A stretch of DNA of 64,000 nt. It comes from Centropus unirufus. Lineage: Eukaryota; Chordata; Aves; Cuculiformes; Centropidae. The notes beneath the pieces were generated by a model. The model searched no databases, was not told where the DNA came from, and saw nothing but the letters and a program-made list of their open reading frames with translations. Below, in pieces: positions 27,601 to 42,600 of the stretch (position 1 is the stretch's first letter; each line of letters begins with the position of its first letter). Where the stretch lies: positions 2,204,055 through 2,268,054 of the forward strand of contig VYZI01000087.1 of NCBI GenBank assembly GCA_013397695.1, given 5' to 3'. Both the position numbers and the translations under genes were made by a program.

Positions 27601-30600
27601 AGTAGGGTAACAAGCATTCCAGTTAATTTGGGCATTTATATTAGGATGAAAAGAACCATTTCTCTCCATCAACAATTAATCAGATCTAGATGGTCAGATG
27701 AACTGCAGCCTTTCTTCCATTGCTCCAGTCCCACTGAAGCTGGCAAATAGACACAGAAAATGTACAAAGGGTATACCAAACAGATGAGCAGAAACAGAAA
27801 ATTAAAAGGCCCAGTTGTCATTACCATTGTAGCCTTTTTCTCCAGTTGTTATTCACTTGGATGGTAAAATTGATTTGCAGCAGCAAGACTCCCCTTCTGC
27901 AACACTTCTATCCTACAGTGTCCATACAAGCAGCTACACTGTGAGATATTCTCATCTCCTCCATGTAGAGAAGGAAAGAGGCAAAGCAAAAGGGAACTTA
28001 GCCAAAGTCTATGCCAAAGCCAGATTAGAATTCAGGAAATTCCTGGCTTTCCGCCTTGTCGCCAGACCTCTGGAAAAAAAACACTTCTTTTTAAGAGCAA
28101 GAACGAGCACTCTGTTTGTACCCTAAACACCAAGCACAGGCAGTTTCCTCTGGCCAGACAAATGCAAGCCAAAACAAAGAGTTGGGACTTCATTACCACT
28201 GGAAAAAACTCAACCTGTGAAACAGGACTTGCCTGCAAGCCTAACCTTTACAATTAACCTCCCTAGAAACCGCAACACTAAACACAATGAAACTCAGTTC
28301 ATACTCCTTTCCTGGCTTTTTCTAAAATCAGGAATCATCTATGAAGAGAACAGAAAACTCCCCTCTCCATACCGGCAATCCCCTTGTTCCTAACCAAAGT
28401 GCCTTGTAGTGATGAAACAATTCTCAAGCAGCGAATGAAACCTGTTCAGCAGACATACACCAAAGCCACAGCTTCAATACCCAAACACTTGCTTTTGCTT
28501 CATGATCCCCACCAACGTAACCGAATTGCAGGACTACTTTTCAAAAATGCATCAGGAGGTATAAGCCAATATCCAGTGAAGAGTGGTACTTGCCCCTTCA
28601 CCATTCTGGCCGGCTTAGGAAACAGTTTTCAAATGGTATCTCAGCTGACATTGGAGCTGGCTGTAGAATGCTACAGGCCATCTGCAGAACGGTGTTACTT
28701 CCTGCAATAACACAGTCTCATTCACACAATGAAACACCACATTTAGGAAAAGGCCTAAATAAGAGGAAATGCATGTACTTTTCAACACTGAATTACATCT
28801 GAGAACAAAATGCATGTTCCCAACAAAGACCAAAAACAAGGTAAAGTCATAGATGTGGGGGAGGAGGGGTTAACATTCTTCTCAGTGTCACATCATTTCT
28901 GGCAAGTCTAAGGTGAAGTATGCAACTAAATTCATTTAAAAGGAAAAAAAAGTCTCCTTTCTTGTGCAAAAGCTACAAACCCACATCACACATCGACCTG
29001 AAATGAACCACTGAAACTCAAATATAACAAAGTTACAAAGCACACTGGGAGCTACAACTCGTGGGACTTCTTACACATAAGAAGCACCATGTCAGGTAGT
29101 TCTATGGCTTTGGTCTATTTGAATATGTGGCAGAGCCAAGCACAAGTAATCAAGCCAATTGCTAAAAAAAAAAAAAACATAATTTGCCCTTATTCCAAAC
29201 CACTAACTTGGCTTCCTTCTCTAGCCACTCTCAAGAGTATCTTCTGTTTCCCATGGGGATACCCTGTCATACCAGAGAGTTCCTCCTACCCTCCCTTTAA
29301 TACAATTCGGTATCTCTCATCTCTTATTACTCTTAATATTCTATTCAGTTCTCCTCACAGCTCTGATCCCTGCAGGAAAGAATTCATGTTGTTGTTGGGA
29401 CAACGCTATCTCTGGATATATCTGACACTTCCACTATGACTACCTTCAAACTAGGTACCCCACATTCTAGCCATGTTCAGGCCCCATCAGGACTGAAACA
29501 AGGGAAGGGGAATCACTTGAATGTCTGCCTTGAATCTTTAGCAGACCATGTTGAACTCTGGTTATGCAGCTTCATTTTTACTAATACCCAAACAAGCTTT
29601 TAAAAACTGGTTCCGGTCTGCCTACATTAGAGTGTAGCCACTCCAATCCAAACACGCTTCAGCAAGGAAGAAAGAGCTGGTGGCATAGCTACACGGGAAA
29701 GCTCACAGCGGGTGACTCTGGTCTCCAATGGCTATGAAAGGGGAAAGACCTCTATAAAGCAAGCTCCTAGCATACCTGCACAGCTGAGCTGAACCTCTAC
29801 AGTAAGGCTGGAAGAAGACAACTCCCTTTCCCCATTCTGGCAGGGTAATTCCAATCTAAAAGCAAATCTATTTATTTTTTATCATTTGCTTCCTTATTAT
29901 GCCTTGTATATCAACATGAGGGAGTGCTATGAACATTGCGGTGTTTAGCATAAGGCAAAATTCAAGTTCGTAAAGCAAGAGCAAATGCTATTTTCAGAGG
30001 TGTCATATTTCACACCTTGGACAGAGTAGTATTTAGTTCTTTTCATCACGTTAGAATCTGCAACAAAGTTCACTAAAAACAGATTGAAAGAAGAGAGAAA
30101 TTCTTACCTATTTCTTCTAGTCTGGTCAACAGAATAGATCTGCTTTCTCAACCAGCTTTGAAAAAGAGAGAAAAATAAATAAAAGGTTTACTCTAAGAAC
30201 TATAAAGAAAACACGGCTAATGAAATATCAAAATTCATAGGCAATATTCGAAAGAATTATCTAAAAGTTGTAAGATACATCTCTTTCAATAATGGAAAAA
30301 CATTTCCAGGGCACCATCTAACAATTCAGTTTTGTAACTATTTGTAAATACATACTTTTCTGCTGCTTAATACTATATTTTAAAGCTATATAAACACCAC
30401 AGGAAGGGGAAAGGGTGGGCAGGACAGAAAAGAATGAACAACCAGAAGCTGTAAAAAATATAAGTGGATAATGCAAGCCAAAACTTTAGCTAATCTAAAC
30501 TATAGTAACTCCATTACGTCAATGATTTATGTCAGCTGAGGCTGCTGGCTCTAAGATCTATTAGATGCATAATAATTAAAAACTGGGGGAGGAAGGTAGT

Positions 30601-33600
30601 TTAAAGAATGTTAAAGAAAATACCTATACGGGCATCACCCTACTGCACAAATGTAGCCTGGAATGCAGTAGTATTTTGTATAACAGCTTGCTGCAATACC
30701 ACACAGTAGATAGAAATAGACAAGAATGTTTTTTCCCCGAGTGGAACAGCAAGCAGGTAAAGACACCACCAATGTTAAAGCCACAATCTCATCAGGTAGC
30801 AAGAAACAACAGGGCATAGCCTCACAACAGGCAACAGCAGTGACGCACTGCACGCAAAAATGCCAGCAGTGCTGAAAAGCGATCAGGCACAGAGACACTG
30901 TTAAAAGCTTGTCAACAAAACTGGCATTCAGAGCGAGAGTGGTTTCGCATGCAACATCCTCAGAAGCATTGCGTGTGCATCTTCACCATCTTATGGCTCA
31001 CCACCAAAAAGTGACCCTTAAAAATGTTCATGTTCAGCCTGGCTCTCCAAGTCAGCTTTGCCATGCCATCAGTCCCATTGCCATACAATGTAATGAGCCC
31101 AATAAAGAAGAGAAACTGTGAAAGCACACCTTGGAATTATTGGAACACAGGACACATGGACATCTATCAGAGCAAGCCTGCTATGAGTGCGTAAGATTTA
31201 ATTTTCCAAGAAGTCAAAACACAACTGCACCAGTTGTTCTTGTGATCTCATTAAGAGTTTGGGTGTGATTTGGGTATTTTTTGTTATATAGCACAATGTA
31301 AATGCAAGTCCACAGTAGTGGGTGCAGCAAAGTGCAATTCCAGAACATGTGTATAGCAAAACAGATGTATATAATTTCCAGGTGAGCTTTCTGTATCATA
31401 CACTACCTGGAGAGTAGTTGCTCTTAAGGCAAATGGCAGGAACCATTTCTTGCCCTTAAAAATTTCTTTCAGATTTTTCATTTTCAATTCCAAAGAAACA
31501 TCAGGTCTCACAAGAAAATATGTCCACCTACCTTTCTGTAATTGCAGGTGTGGGAGCACTCATGACCTCTTGATACAAGATATTCAAGCCACACAACCAT
31601 TTATCAGCATCATCTTTAGAGTCAGCTGAAAAAAAAAACACTATGAGAAACATCAAAACAAAGCAATACAAAACCAAGATGTAGTTTCTGGTGTTTATAT
31701 AAACCCCAGTACACAAAGTTGCTGATTAACCTTTCTCTTTGATGAATATCATTGCATAGCTTCACACTACAACCAATAAAACTAAAAACCAGCATAAACT
31801 TAGGTGTGGCAATTCAGGAATTCTGGAAGCTGTGTCCAAAAATAACTCCTTTCACGGTCTGCATATCAATAAGTTTCAATATCTCAGCAGAAATACTATG
31901 GAAACTATGGCTGAACTCTTGTAGGAATACATTCAAAATTCATTTTCGTATCTTCTACCTCCAAAGCAGCAGAAGCCAAGGGACCTAGATCTAGAGCAAC
32001 TCAAAGAGCACAGACAAAAGAACTTGCTATGTTATAACATTAAGGTAGCTCATAACTTTCCAAGAAACTTAAAAGAAAATCATGAAGTACTGCCTTTTGG
32101 TGGACATAATCACCTCCTGTCTGTCCTAACCATATCCCTAGAGAGATTGTTCCAGACTAGAGGAAGAAAGCAATGTACAAAACTAGTGTAGCTTAGAATA
32201 CATTTTAATAAAAATTAAGTTTAAAAAAAAAAATCCACATTGTTTAACACTAGAAGTCAGGTACATCTCCCAACCTTATAAATTGATTTATCACCCATCT
32301 TAATTTGGTTTAGATGTACTTTCCTTTTTCATTGCCCAAAATAGAAGAGTCCTCATCATTTATCATTATCACATTTTGTAATGCTTCAAAAGGAAGATGA
32401 ATTGCATGCTGAGCATAACCTTCCCTAGGGAATACCAGTTAAGATGAAACCAATGTTTTGGGGGCTTGGACAAGATGCTATCATTACAGTCTTTAGTTGG
32501 ACAAATCCTTTTGCTTTAGCACATTGGTTCTGAAATTTCCTGAAGGCATTGTTCAATTAAACCAGTTCTGAAAAATTATTTTCACACAGGAGCTCTAATC
32601 CATGCAAATTCTTTAACTGCCTTCAAAGCAAAAAAGTTTCTCAAAAGATGAAGATTGTATTTTATTTAAACATTCTTTCAGACAATGCTTTATCCCCTAA
32701 GGATGGAGCTAGAGCCCAGCCTTAGCTCCCCATGGAAATGTTTTTCAATTAATTACAATTTCAGAAAGAACACCCACTACCACTGCCAAACCAATTCTTC
32801 TCCCAAGACAATTCTGCCCTTTATGACAGCTAGGATTTGCTTTAAGTAATAATTACTTTGTATTGTTTTAAGAAGCCACAACAAAGTGCTCTAACAAGGA
32901 AAAGGATTTCCCCTTAATTGAAAGTTATATCACGTTGTTCTGCAGTTCAGCATTACGATAACATCTCAAGGTACTGCATGTTTTCAGCCAGGCAAGAACT
33001 GGTTTTGAGAACTGCTGTAGAGGAGGGATGGGAGCATTGCTAGAGAAAATCAATCCAAAATACCTGGCACAGCTGCACTTAAGCACAGCTGCTTACTCAA
33101 AAGTTTCAGACTACATCAAACAATGGTAAAAGTTAGTTAAGTTAAAAGCCTATAACAATGTCACAAAGAGTCTTTAACTGCCAGTGCATCAGATTGCAAA
33201 CAAAATAGTCTTTAAATACTGCAATATATAAACAGTTCAGTAAAAAAAAAAAAACAAACCCTACTGTTAGCGTTACAATGCTTACAAAACACTCCTCTTT
33301 ACTCCTCTCTCCTCACAAAATTTTGCAATTAATTTCATAGGACAAGAACATTCCTACACAGGACAGAGAATTCTTCTACCAAATAAATCACCTGTATGAT
33401 TCAAAACTAAGGGTGTATCACAAACTTTTTAGATGATAAATTTCTTGTAAACTCCATTAGTTTGAAAATGTCTTCAGTCTGCACAGTAAGAATTTATACC
33501 CCCTTTTATTTCAAAATCTTTGGGTTTGCAACCTTGGATAATCTCACCTGAAATAAGAAATGCCCCAAACCTTTGCACAGCTATAGGATACCACTTCCAT

Positions 33601-36532
33601 CTGTTCCACATGGATCTCATCATTTTCAGTCTATTACCGTGCAATATTATTCATGGTCCTCTACCATTACTTCAGAATAGGCTTAGTATTACTGGATGAC
33701 AGGCACACACATAACCCAAACTAGAACTTCATTTTTCCAAATTAATCTGCAATTGCTCTTAGGTGATCAGAATGCTTCTGTGATACAGCTGTAGTCTCTT
33801 TATGCCTATTGTTTCCAGAATCATTTTGGTCAGACTAAAAATGTCAGAGTTTTATCTTTGGTGTGACCAGAATACAAGTGAATCCTTTACCGACTTTAGA
33901 GAGGACAATATCACCTTGCTCTTCAGAGTTGATACTGTTACTTGAGATATTTACCCAGAAAAAGTTTGCCTTGCTAGAAAGGATGGAGCAAGTCAGAAAT
34001 GACATTCACATGATATTGAAAGCAAAACATTACAAATGCAGCAGTTCACAGACATGAAGGGCTAAGTAAAAGGTCTACCTCCCGACTCTAAACACCGGGG
34101 CACTCCTGAACTGCAGAATTGTCATGCAATTGGAATTATATTCTTTGCATCACTGCTCCAACAACATATTTAATTTGTTTAATCTGTAGGTTTAAAGAAG
34201 AAACAAAGAAGAAAAATTACCTGCTAAGCTCAAGGTGTTGAGGACAAACTGAGTACCATAAAAGATAGTAAAGCAGTGTTCTTCTCTTTGCTTTGCTTTG
34301 CAACGCTCAAAGTCCTTTGAATTCTTTCCTGGGCGGATTTCTTTTATTTCCATCAGATCCACTGAAATGAAACAATATTCCATCAGTACAAATGCATTTA
34401 CATTCCAGCAGAGCCTGAAACAATAATATGAACAACTGAAAACATGCATACATAAATAAAATGCCTAGATATATGAACTTACAGGTGTTTATTGGGCAAG
34501 AAATGCAAATTGCACCAGCTTTCAATGCACAAATCCACAACTAACCATCTTTCCGACTAACAGTCAACAGTAGAGAAGGACAAAAAGAAGAAGAAAAACA
34601 ACATCCTCTTTTTATCATTTCACTGTCACTGATTATCCATGGACTAAGTGTATACACATAGCCCCTTTGGGTTACAGAAGAAATTATTTCACAAATGGCA
34701 TTTAGTCTAAGCAAGAAATTTCCAATTGCCATGAGAACTGTTAAGAGACAAAAAAAAAGAAAAGATACAACTTCTAACTGACTCACCTAAAAATATTATG
34801 CGTCAGATCTTAGCTAGTCAGCTAACCTTGCCAGATAGTCAGATAGTACAGTCACTGGCACTTGTATGAAAAATATTTTAAACAGGAACAGAAAAATACA
34901 TTCCAGCCTATTAATGAGAATGTTTGCAAGCTTTTTGATGGTCACCTCCAAAGCGATCTCTGTCATTCAATGTAAACAACTCTATTACTGCTTATTTCCT
35001 GCCTTCTACAAAACCCAGGTACATGCTAGAGCATAGCAGAATGGGAACAATGCACAAGCACATATTTTTCTCAGGTTGCCTCCCTTTTTATCAAACTTTT
35101 GCTATATGGGACTGCATAACAGTAACGAGACAGCACTGAAATAGAAATATGTGCACTCTCAAGATAAGATACTCATTAGAAAACTGAGGAAGTGGTTTTG
35201 TTCTGCCTGTGGACCATACAAATAAACAGCTTGTCCCACTTCTGGACAGTCTTAACTAATGAGGATGAAGAGTGAAGAAAAGTACTCCATGGCTGCTCTT
35301 GAAGTGTATTTATCAGACCTAGCAAGATCCAAGGAAAATCTGCAAGGGTTGCTGTCCATGCATTTAAGAATGCTGCAATATAAAAACACTATTTTAACCA
35401 AGCACCTTATCAGTAACTTAACACAGTTAAAAACATAATGAAAAAGCAACTCTGCTGCCAACAGAAGGGGAGCTAAACACTGGTTAAAATTTCAGCCTGT
35501 GTAGTACTGAGTTTCTATAATGGCAACAAAGAAAGGAGGGAGAGACAAGCAAGAAAGTTCATCAATAAAAATCCTGATGATGAACCATTAGTTCATCTTG
35601 GAATTTCTTATTCTTTGCAAAGTATCACAGGCCAAATTTGCCCCCAGACACTCCTTTCTCCTTGTCATTACACAACTGACCTTGGGAAAATGGCACCTCA
35701 AAGGTTAACCGAGCTAATCATAGAACACAAGTACCTTTCCTAAATTTACATTTTCAAGAAAACTATATTCAAGATAGAGGCTTCAATGTCTCAACCTCCG
35801 TGTCTCAGGCACCCTCTCAAACCATGAAAACATCTTCTAGGATCTGCATATCTGATTGGCCAAGGCCCCTAAATATAGATGCAAACTTATAAAATAAATT
35901 CATGACATAAGCACTAATGAACAGCAACCAAAACCTCCTACTGATGATTCCGATTCCCTTACCATCCAGAGCCTCACCTAGATACCTAGCCATGTATCAT
36001 CCATCCTAAAATTCCACCATCTGAAAAAGATGATCTAAGCACACCAATTCACATTTAATATCAGCAGAAATTAATCAGGATGCAGATAGAAAGTACCCAA
36101 ATGCAGAGGGAAGGAGGTTGCCCAGCTGCAGTAAATGTCTTTGGACTGTAAACCACACTGGCTCATTCTAACCATGGGCAAGAGAAACCCTAGTCACTTC
36201 TGCTTTCCCTTCACCCAACAAAACCCTAATGAAAAACAGTTTTAACTTCAAAGAGAAGCACACCTTTCATTTCAGACTCACATAAATCCACACATATGAA
36301 ACACTAAGCCATAAAGACATCCTCAAAATATAAACTATAAGCAGCGATAAAACAGATTTCACAACCTGCACTGCTGTTGTCATGTCAGGTGGCTCTTACC
36401 TCATACTGACCCCTGAAACACACAACTTACTCAATGTCTCCCTCAGTTACACGTAGTCACTAAACTTCTTTTCATTGCATTATAAACTTTTAACCCTACC
36501 ATCCCATTCTCTTGTGTGAATGTGTGTGGATG

Positions 36533-36629
<97 letters not shown>

Positions 36630-39600
36630 GCATAAGGTTTTTTGCATGCCCAGGTTTCACAATGGTAATAAATTATTGTTTCTTCAACTGGTCCTTGTAA
36701 AGAGATTACTATGCCCCAATTGCTACACATTCAGTAAATAGAGTAATGGGTCTGTAAGAGAACAAAACAGGGGAGCAGACAGACTTATATTAAGAACCCT
36801 CAAATTCAGAATTTCACATTCCTGTACTTTTCAGGCAACATATTATACATGTCCTCCAAAGTCCTGGCAAGTTATCATTACATTTATTTAAAGAATATAT
36901 GAAAACATGTAGAAAGCATAGATTTTATTAAGTCTTCCTCAGAGTTTTGCAGAAAGGAAGAGAAAATGCTTGCTATAGATTCAGAAAATGAATAGAAACT
37001 ATATGCATATTTTAATGACATGTAGTCATTTATAGTAGTTTATAGTGTGGTTTACAGTGCATTATTCTGTATTACTGAAAGAAAATCCAAGACAGAAAAC
37101 CAGAGGAGGGAAAAGAGACATGCACTGCAAGCATAAATTTTGATCTTAGCTAGCGCTAAGGTCTGGCTGTCTCACCAGGCAGGCTGGAGTCGCCTGGCAC
37201 ACTCCACACAGAGCCTACCAAGTCCAGAAGGGTTGATCCCAACTGAATCAAGAAAGGAACGGTCCAGGAAAAGCTGCAACATGTTTCAGACTCTGATTAG
37301 TAAATCAACTGTACCAACTTAGCTGGTAGACAGTGAACTTTTTATAGCACAATCTGTCACTGAACAATTAAAATGTAACTACGTGACTGTGCCAGAACTA
37401 CAAGCTCTGAATCTTGGACACTCCATCTCCTTCTTACTGCCCTGAAGGAGTGACTTTCCCCCTTTTCAATCCCATATGCAGCCTACCCAGCCATACTCTG
37501 ACCCAGATTCACCGACGGATACTCCTGGGGGCTGATACTCCTGAAAATTCACAGACCTGGACACGTAAAGCTTGCAACGTCAGATCAAATTACAACAGGC
37601 TTGGAGATAATTTCCACAAAATACTGCCAGAAGCTTAATCTATTTCCCAAGGAAACATAAATCAAAGTATGTCTTTTAGAGAAACGGGCTCACACCCAGC
37701 CAGACGAGGACACTCCCAACGCACTCGGTCCCCAGGCAAACAGTACAGAAGTCTAGTGCTTCTCAAGAACCCTACACCACAGTTTTGCATTTCATCCATT
37801 CTTTCATGTGGTTATTTCCACGAGTTAAAAGCATCTCCTTGGCAGCCTCATCAGCCACCTATTGATTCTGACATCCCCCCCAAGTGGCTGTTTAACAAGA
37901 CTGGACTCCACGGCACCTTCGATTACCATCCCGTTTCAGGCTCTGATCTGGACCCGCAGTGCTCTGGCGGCTCAGAGCCTGAAGCTGCTGAGCTTCAGCT
38001 CCTGCTGTTGTGTGTTGCTTGGCGAACCGCTTCATTCAATGGATCATTACACTATTACATACACAGCTGCTTTCCAAAGACTGCACGGATTAATTGCTCA
38101 GTGCCTTCCAGAGCACCTGCTAGTGCTCTGTACTGCCATAAACTTTTGATCCTCGACATCTCTACTGATCTCCATTCACATAACCTGGCAGCAGTGATCA
38201 CATTTAGTCACACGCATAGAGGTAACAGCTGCCATTACCTTCCCTTCAGTTAAACTTTGAAGCAAACAGTGAAACAGAACTTGGATTTCACTACAGCAGG
38301 TGCTGTGCATGCTCGGCAGAAGGCAAGACGTAAGGTAAGCACGGGCAGGGAATGACACGAGCAGAAGTGCGAAAAAAAAAAAAAAAGCATTACCCTGCTG
38401 CACACAATAACACTGCTTCACATCCCAGAAGAAAACCAGCACTGCTATTCAAAGAAGTTCTGCCCTGTCTACCCTGTGCTCCCACAACACCAAACAGTGG
38501 GGAGCACAATTGTTCAGCACCCAGACAAGTGGATTAGAGAATGGATTCTGCTTAAAACCAACCAAAGCCAACAACAGAATATCTTACACGAGCCAGAAGT
38601 GCCCATCTTAGTTCCCTGCAGGAAGTAAGGTTTGCATGGATCAGCTTCAGTCAGTCAGGTAATTTTAGGCTGGAAAGCCAGACAGGTTGTACATAAATGA
38701 AGTTAATTCGAAAACCTTAGAGGCTATCGACCTAGCAATGTATGCTTCACAGAAAAACCTTGATTAACAGTGTAAAATTTCATCTGAGACTGGCATTATG
38801 GACTATAGAGCCTTGTAAGATAGGGCTCCAGATTCAAAGTCCCCAGGACTCTTTCGGTGTCTGTAGCCACAAGTGATGCCTGGATCAGAGCTCAGAGTTA
38901 TGTACCTAACGGGAGAGAACAAAAAGCCTACAGACATATTCAAAGGAGGCTTGCACAGTTGGAAATCAGGCCATGAGCATTATTTATTTCAGCAGATATT
39001 TTCAATAAGTAAAAATGTTTCAAAGAGGAAAATAAGGGACTCATCACCTAAGTGCTACAAATCAAGACACAGAGAGGGCATTTTCTGTATGAATATATTT
39101 ACATTGTCGTGTGTATATACACACAAGTGTATAGCAACATAGTGCACCTAGGAACCAGTTTTCAGAGTCCATGTTTCTTCCCTCCCAACAATTTGCATTA
39201 CAAAATATTCCAAAGAAAGTTTCATTTGAGAAAGGCAGAAAGTCTCCTGCAACACAGGCTATGTGCAAATGAGTGCCCAGCGAAAGAAGAAAGCATTTAG
39301 CATCCTTTTTCGAATGTACTTCACAGTGGTTACTGAGGACAATGGCTTTGTTCTCACTTCTGCAGAATTAAAGATTAACTATACAAGTTGTGCCTTAACA
39401 GCCGGGTTTATTCAGAGCAGGAAAGAAACATGGGCCTTGTACAACTCTAAAGGGAACAGGGTGAGGCTTCTTTCACAGAAGGACAAAGGCATATGAAGTC
39501 AGAAATCTCCTGCAGCACAGCAGTACAGATGTGGCATGAAAAGTAATTCAGCCCATATAAACAGTGAAGTTTAGTGCTACAGTCAGTGGCCTGAGGAAGT

Positions 39601-42600
39601 CGTTACAGTAAGCCACAAAATTATCTGAAAACACAGTTACAAGGATAGAACATGAGAAACAGTGCAGTGCATCTTGAAAAAGCACCCAACTATCTTTCCA
39701 AAGGGTCCTCTGGGGATTTAGCTGCATGACTCACACAAGCTCTACAGAAGCACACCTTTCAAACCCACAAGTTTTTAAGTAATCAGGTCACACGCAGCTG
39801 TCATGCACAGTAACAACAAATTACCCCTAAACCAATAACTTCTTACTGGACTATTCAGCACGGGAGAATTGATTGAAGGGGTTTGCTTCAGCCAGTTTGT
39901 ATATTTAACTATCTTAACTAAGATGTACATGTTTTGTGTCAAGAGATAACATGGGGACAGTCTCCAGGCATGATTAGATAATCTGACGGAATAAATATTC
40001 TCTTAGAGTTTACCTTGTTTGGTCCTTGTCTGAAGTTAGGGATAGGGAGCTATGTATATATGCAGGGTGCTTTTGTAAAACAGCATGCCTTTTTTAGAGG
40101 GGCATCCGATTCAGTGCTGAATTGTAAAATAAAAATATTGTTGTCTTTGCTTAGCAGACTTTGTCCTTTTCAATATTTTACTGGTGAATGAGTATTTCTC
40201 AAAAGCAGAACAACATATTACAGCTCTTCCCTGTCTGGGCGCTGAATTCAAGGAGCCATACATCTCAAGTGGCTATTGGTTTCTAATAAAAAATTAAAAG
40301 ACATCTTCACAAAATGAGATAAGAATAGGGCAAAATCTTCCTACGTGCCTATAAATGTTTACATTCTACTCAATACAATAAAACAAAACAAAAATGTTGC
40401 CATGTAAAACTGACTTTGGAGAAAGTGTTCTGGAGTGCCTACATCTCACGCACACTTTGATCCACCACATAAGAGGTGCTCAGGTCTACGAAGCACATTC
40501 CACCCCTGTCTTGCTGGCTGGACATGACAGGAAGTCTGGTCGTTGTAAGTTAGCATTAAACATTGCAGAACTGAGCTGCTAAAGGGAAGGAATAATCTGA
40601 AAACAGCTGAAGGCTACACACGTTCATTTTTTCATTTGACCACAGAAACCAAGCTCTAAATACTCAGCTGAAGACTTACACAAAGATCCCCTGGGTAGCA
40701 ACTGAAACGCAGCAATTTCAAAAGAGAAAAAAGAGGTGAATTTTAATGTTCCTTTGAAAAGATATTTCACAAAGAGCAAGAAATGGATTCACTTTTGCAA
40801 TGACATACTTCTTTTAACGGTATTCAGAATATAAAACAGAAAGAAAATGACAGAATATGAACTTGAGGTTTTCAATACGAATTAAGTTTTATTACTTTAT
40901 GTCTGAAACAGTACGGAAATTCAGACAGAAATAAATTATGATAACAGCGGGAAAAAAAAAGTCACTCAAGAAATTAGCACAGTCAACTCTAACATTCTAA
41001 GCCAAAAGAAGCACTCAATTCACACTCCTCATTATATGCGGATACTCGTCATTTGTCCCAGAAAGGTACAGATGCTGTAAATGTTTATTCCATCTCCTCC
41101 AAAGGGAAAGACATAACTTTTCCACCACAGCAGGAGTTCACATGGGCATTAACAATTCTTTGAACAGAATTATTTAACTTCTTGGGGGGGAGGGGGGAGG
41201 TAAAACCCTCATGTAAGTTTAATAATGCAAGCCACTTGCATAAATTCGCTCTTAGATGTTAGTTTTCTAAGTTTCCCAACCATATCTGACAGCCAAAACG
41301 ATGCTTGGAACCAATATTTGCTTTCTTTGGCAGGTTATTTTAGCAAGGATTTTTAAAAGCAAAACTAGTTAAACTTAATTTCAGGGCAAACATGCTGCAG
41401 GATAAAATTCACAACATAAAACAATGAAGATTAAATAAAAACCCTTGTTAGCTAGAACTGCGCCCCTGTGGCAACACACAAGATAGCCATTACATTCAAT
41501 TACGCATCCCAGCATTTCACCTTGCCCTGTAAATTGTGCGTGGCCTGATCTGGTCCTGTTATCCACGGGACTATATTTTCACATGCACTGTTTCTCCAGT
41601 GAGCTTTGATCATTAAATCCAGGTGCAACATTTTGCTGAAAGTAGCGATTTCTACTTGGCAATGTAACCACCTGCAAACACACCCAGCGCAACCTTGCAG
41701 ATCGAGAAAAAAAGAAAGCAGCTGCCAGAGCTCCCAATTCTACATATAACTTAATATATTAAATTTATTTTCATTCACTCCCTTTCTCAACAAACCTGTG
41801 AAATATGAAAACTCAATCTGTTTTAAAGTGTTTTTCAAATCATATTCTGGAGGACAAATTCTGTAAAACATTCTCTTTAGAGCAGTAATCTCAAGTGATC
41901 TTAATGATCTTGAATAATTCTTTTTCAGCGGTTAGATGAAAGATCTGCAACATTAAATGAACTTAAGACGGTAAATGTGTTAAAATTGGGCCACATTCAT
42001 TTTGTTCTACTAACTATGGAAAAATACTACAGAAAAACAGGAGAAGAGAGACGATGTGAAATTATCAGCCGCTGTTAATCCCAAAATAAAATGTTATGCA
42101 TGGTCAGTCATACCTTTCTATTAAAACTGAAAATGCATTTAAGAGTCCTACCATCTTAATATAAGGTCTAGACTGAAGAAGAAAAGAAATGGTTACTATA
42201 TGTTATAATGAGGTATATCATCAGCATCAAAAGGTCATTATGTAGACTTTAGTCCTCTACTTCATCATTTTACAGCTACCTCAACACGAGGTCTGCATCT
42301 CTGCCATTCCCAAACACCCTGTAAGTATTTCATCCTCTAAGAAACAGAAAGTGTTCATAATAAATTAATACCAACAGTCCTATTCCATTTTCTCTTTCAA
42401 CCTTACCTATCCCCTAAGCCCATGGTTTACATAAAAAACAAGCATTTTAACTGCTGCTATGTGACCTTTTTCTAAATATGGTGCTCCAGTGTTTTAAATG
42501 CAGTTCTTGTTGTGTACTTACACAACTAAATTGCCACTAGGTTTATTTTTCCTTGAGTATTCTCCAATAAATCAATACTATCAGAAAAAAAAAGGACCTC

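Noticed and set aside
36443..36730. Minus-strand frame with a YLSI repeat
   Set aside because: It is a translation of the GATA microsatellite.
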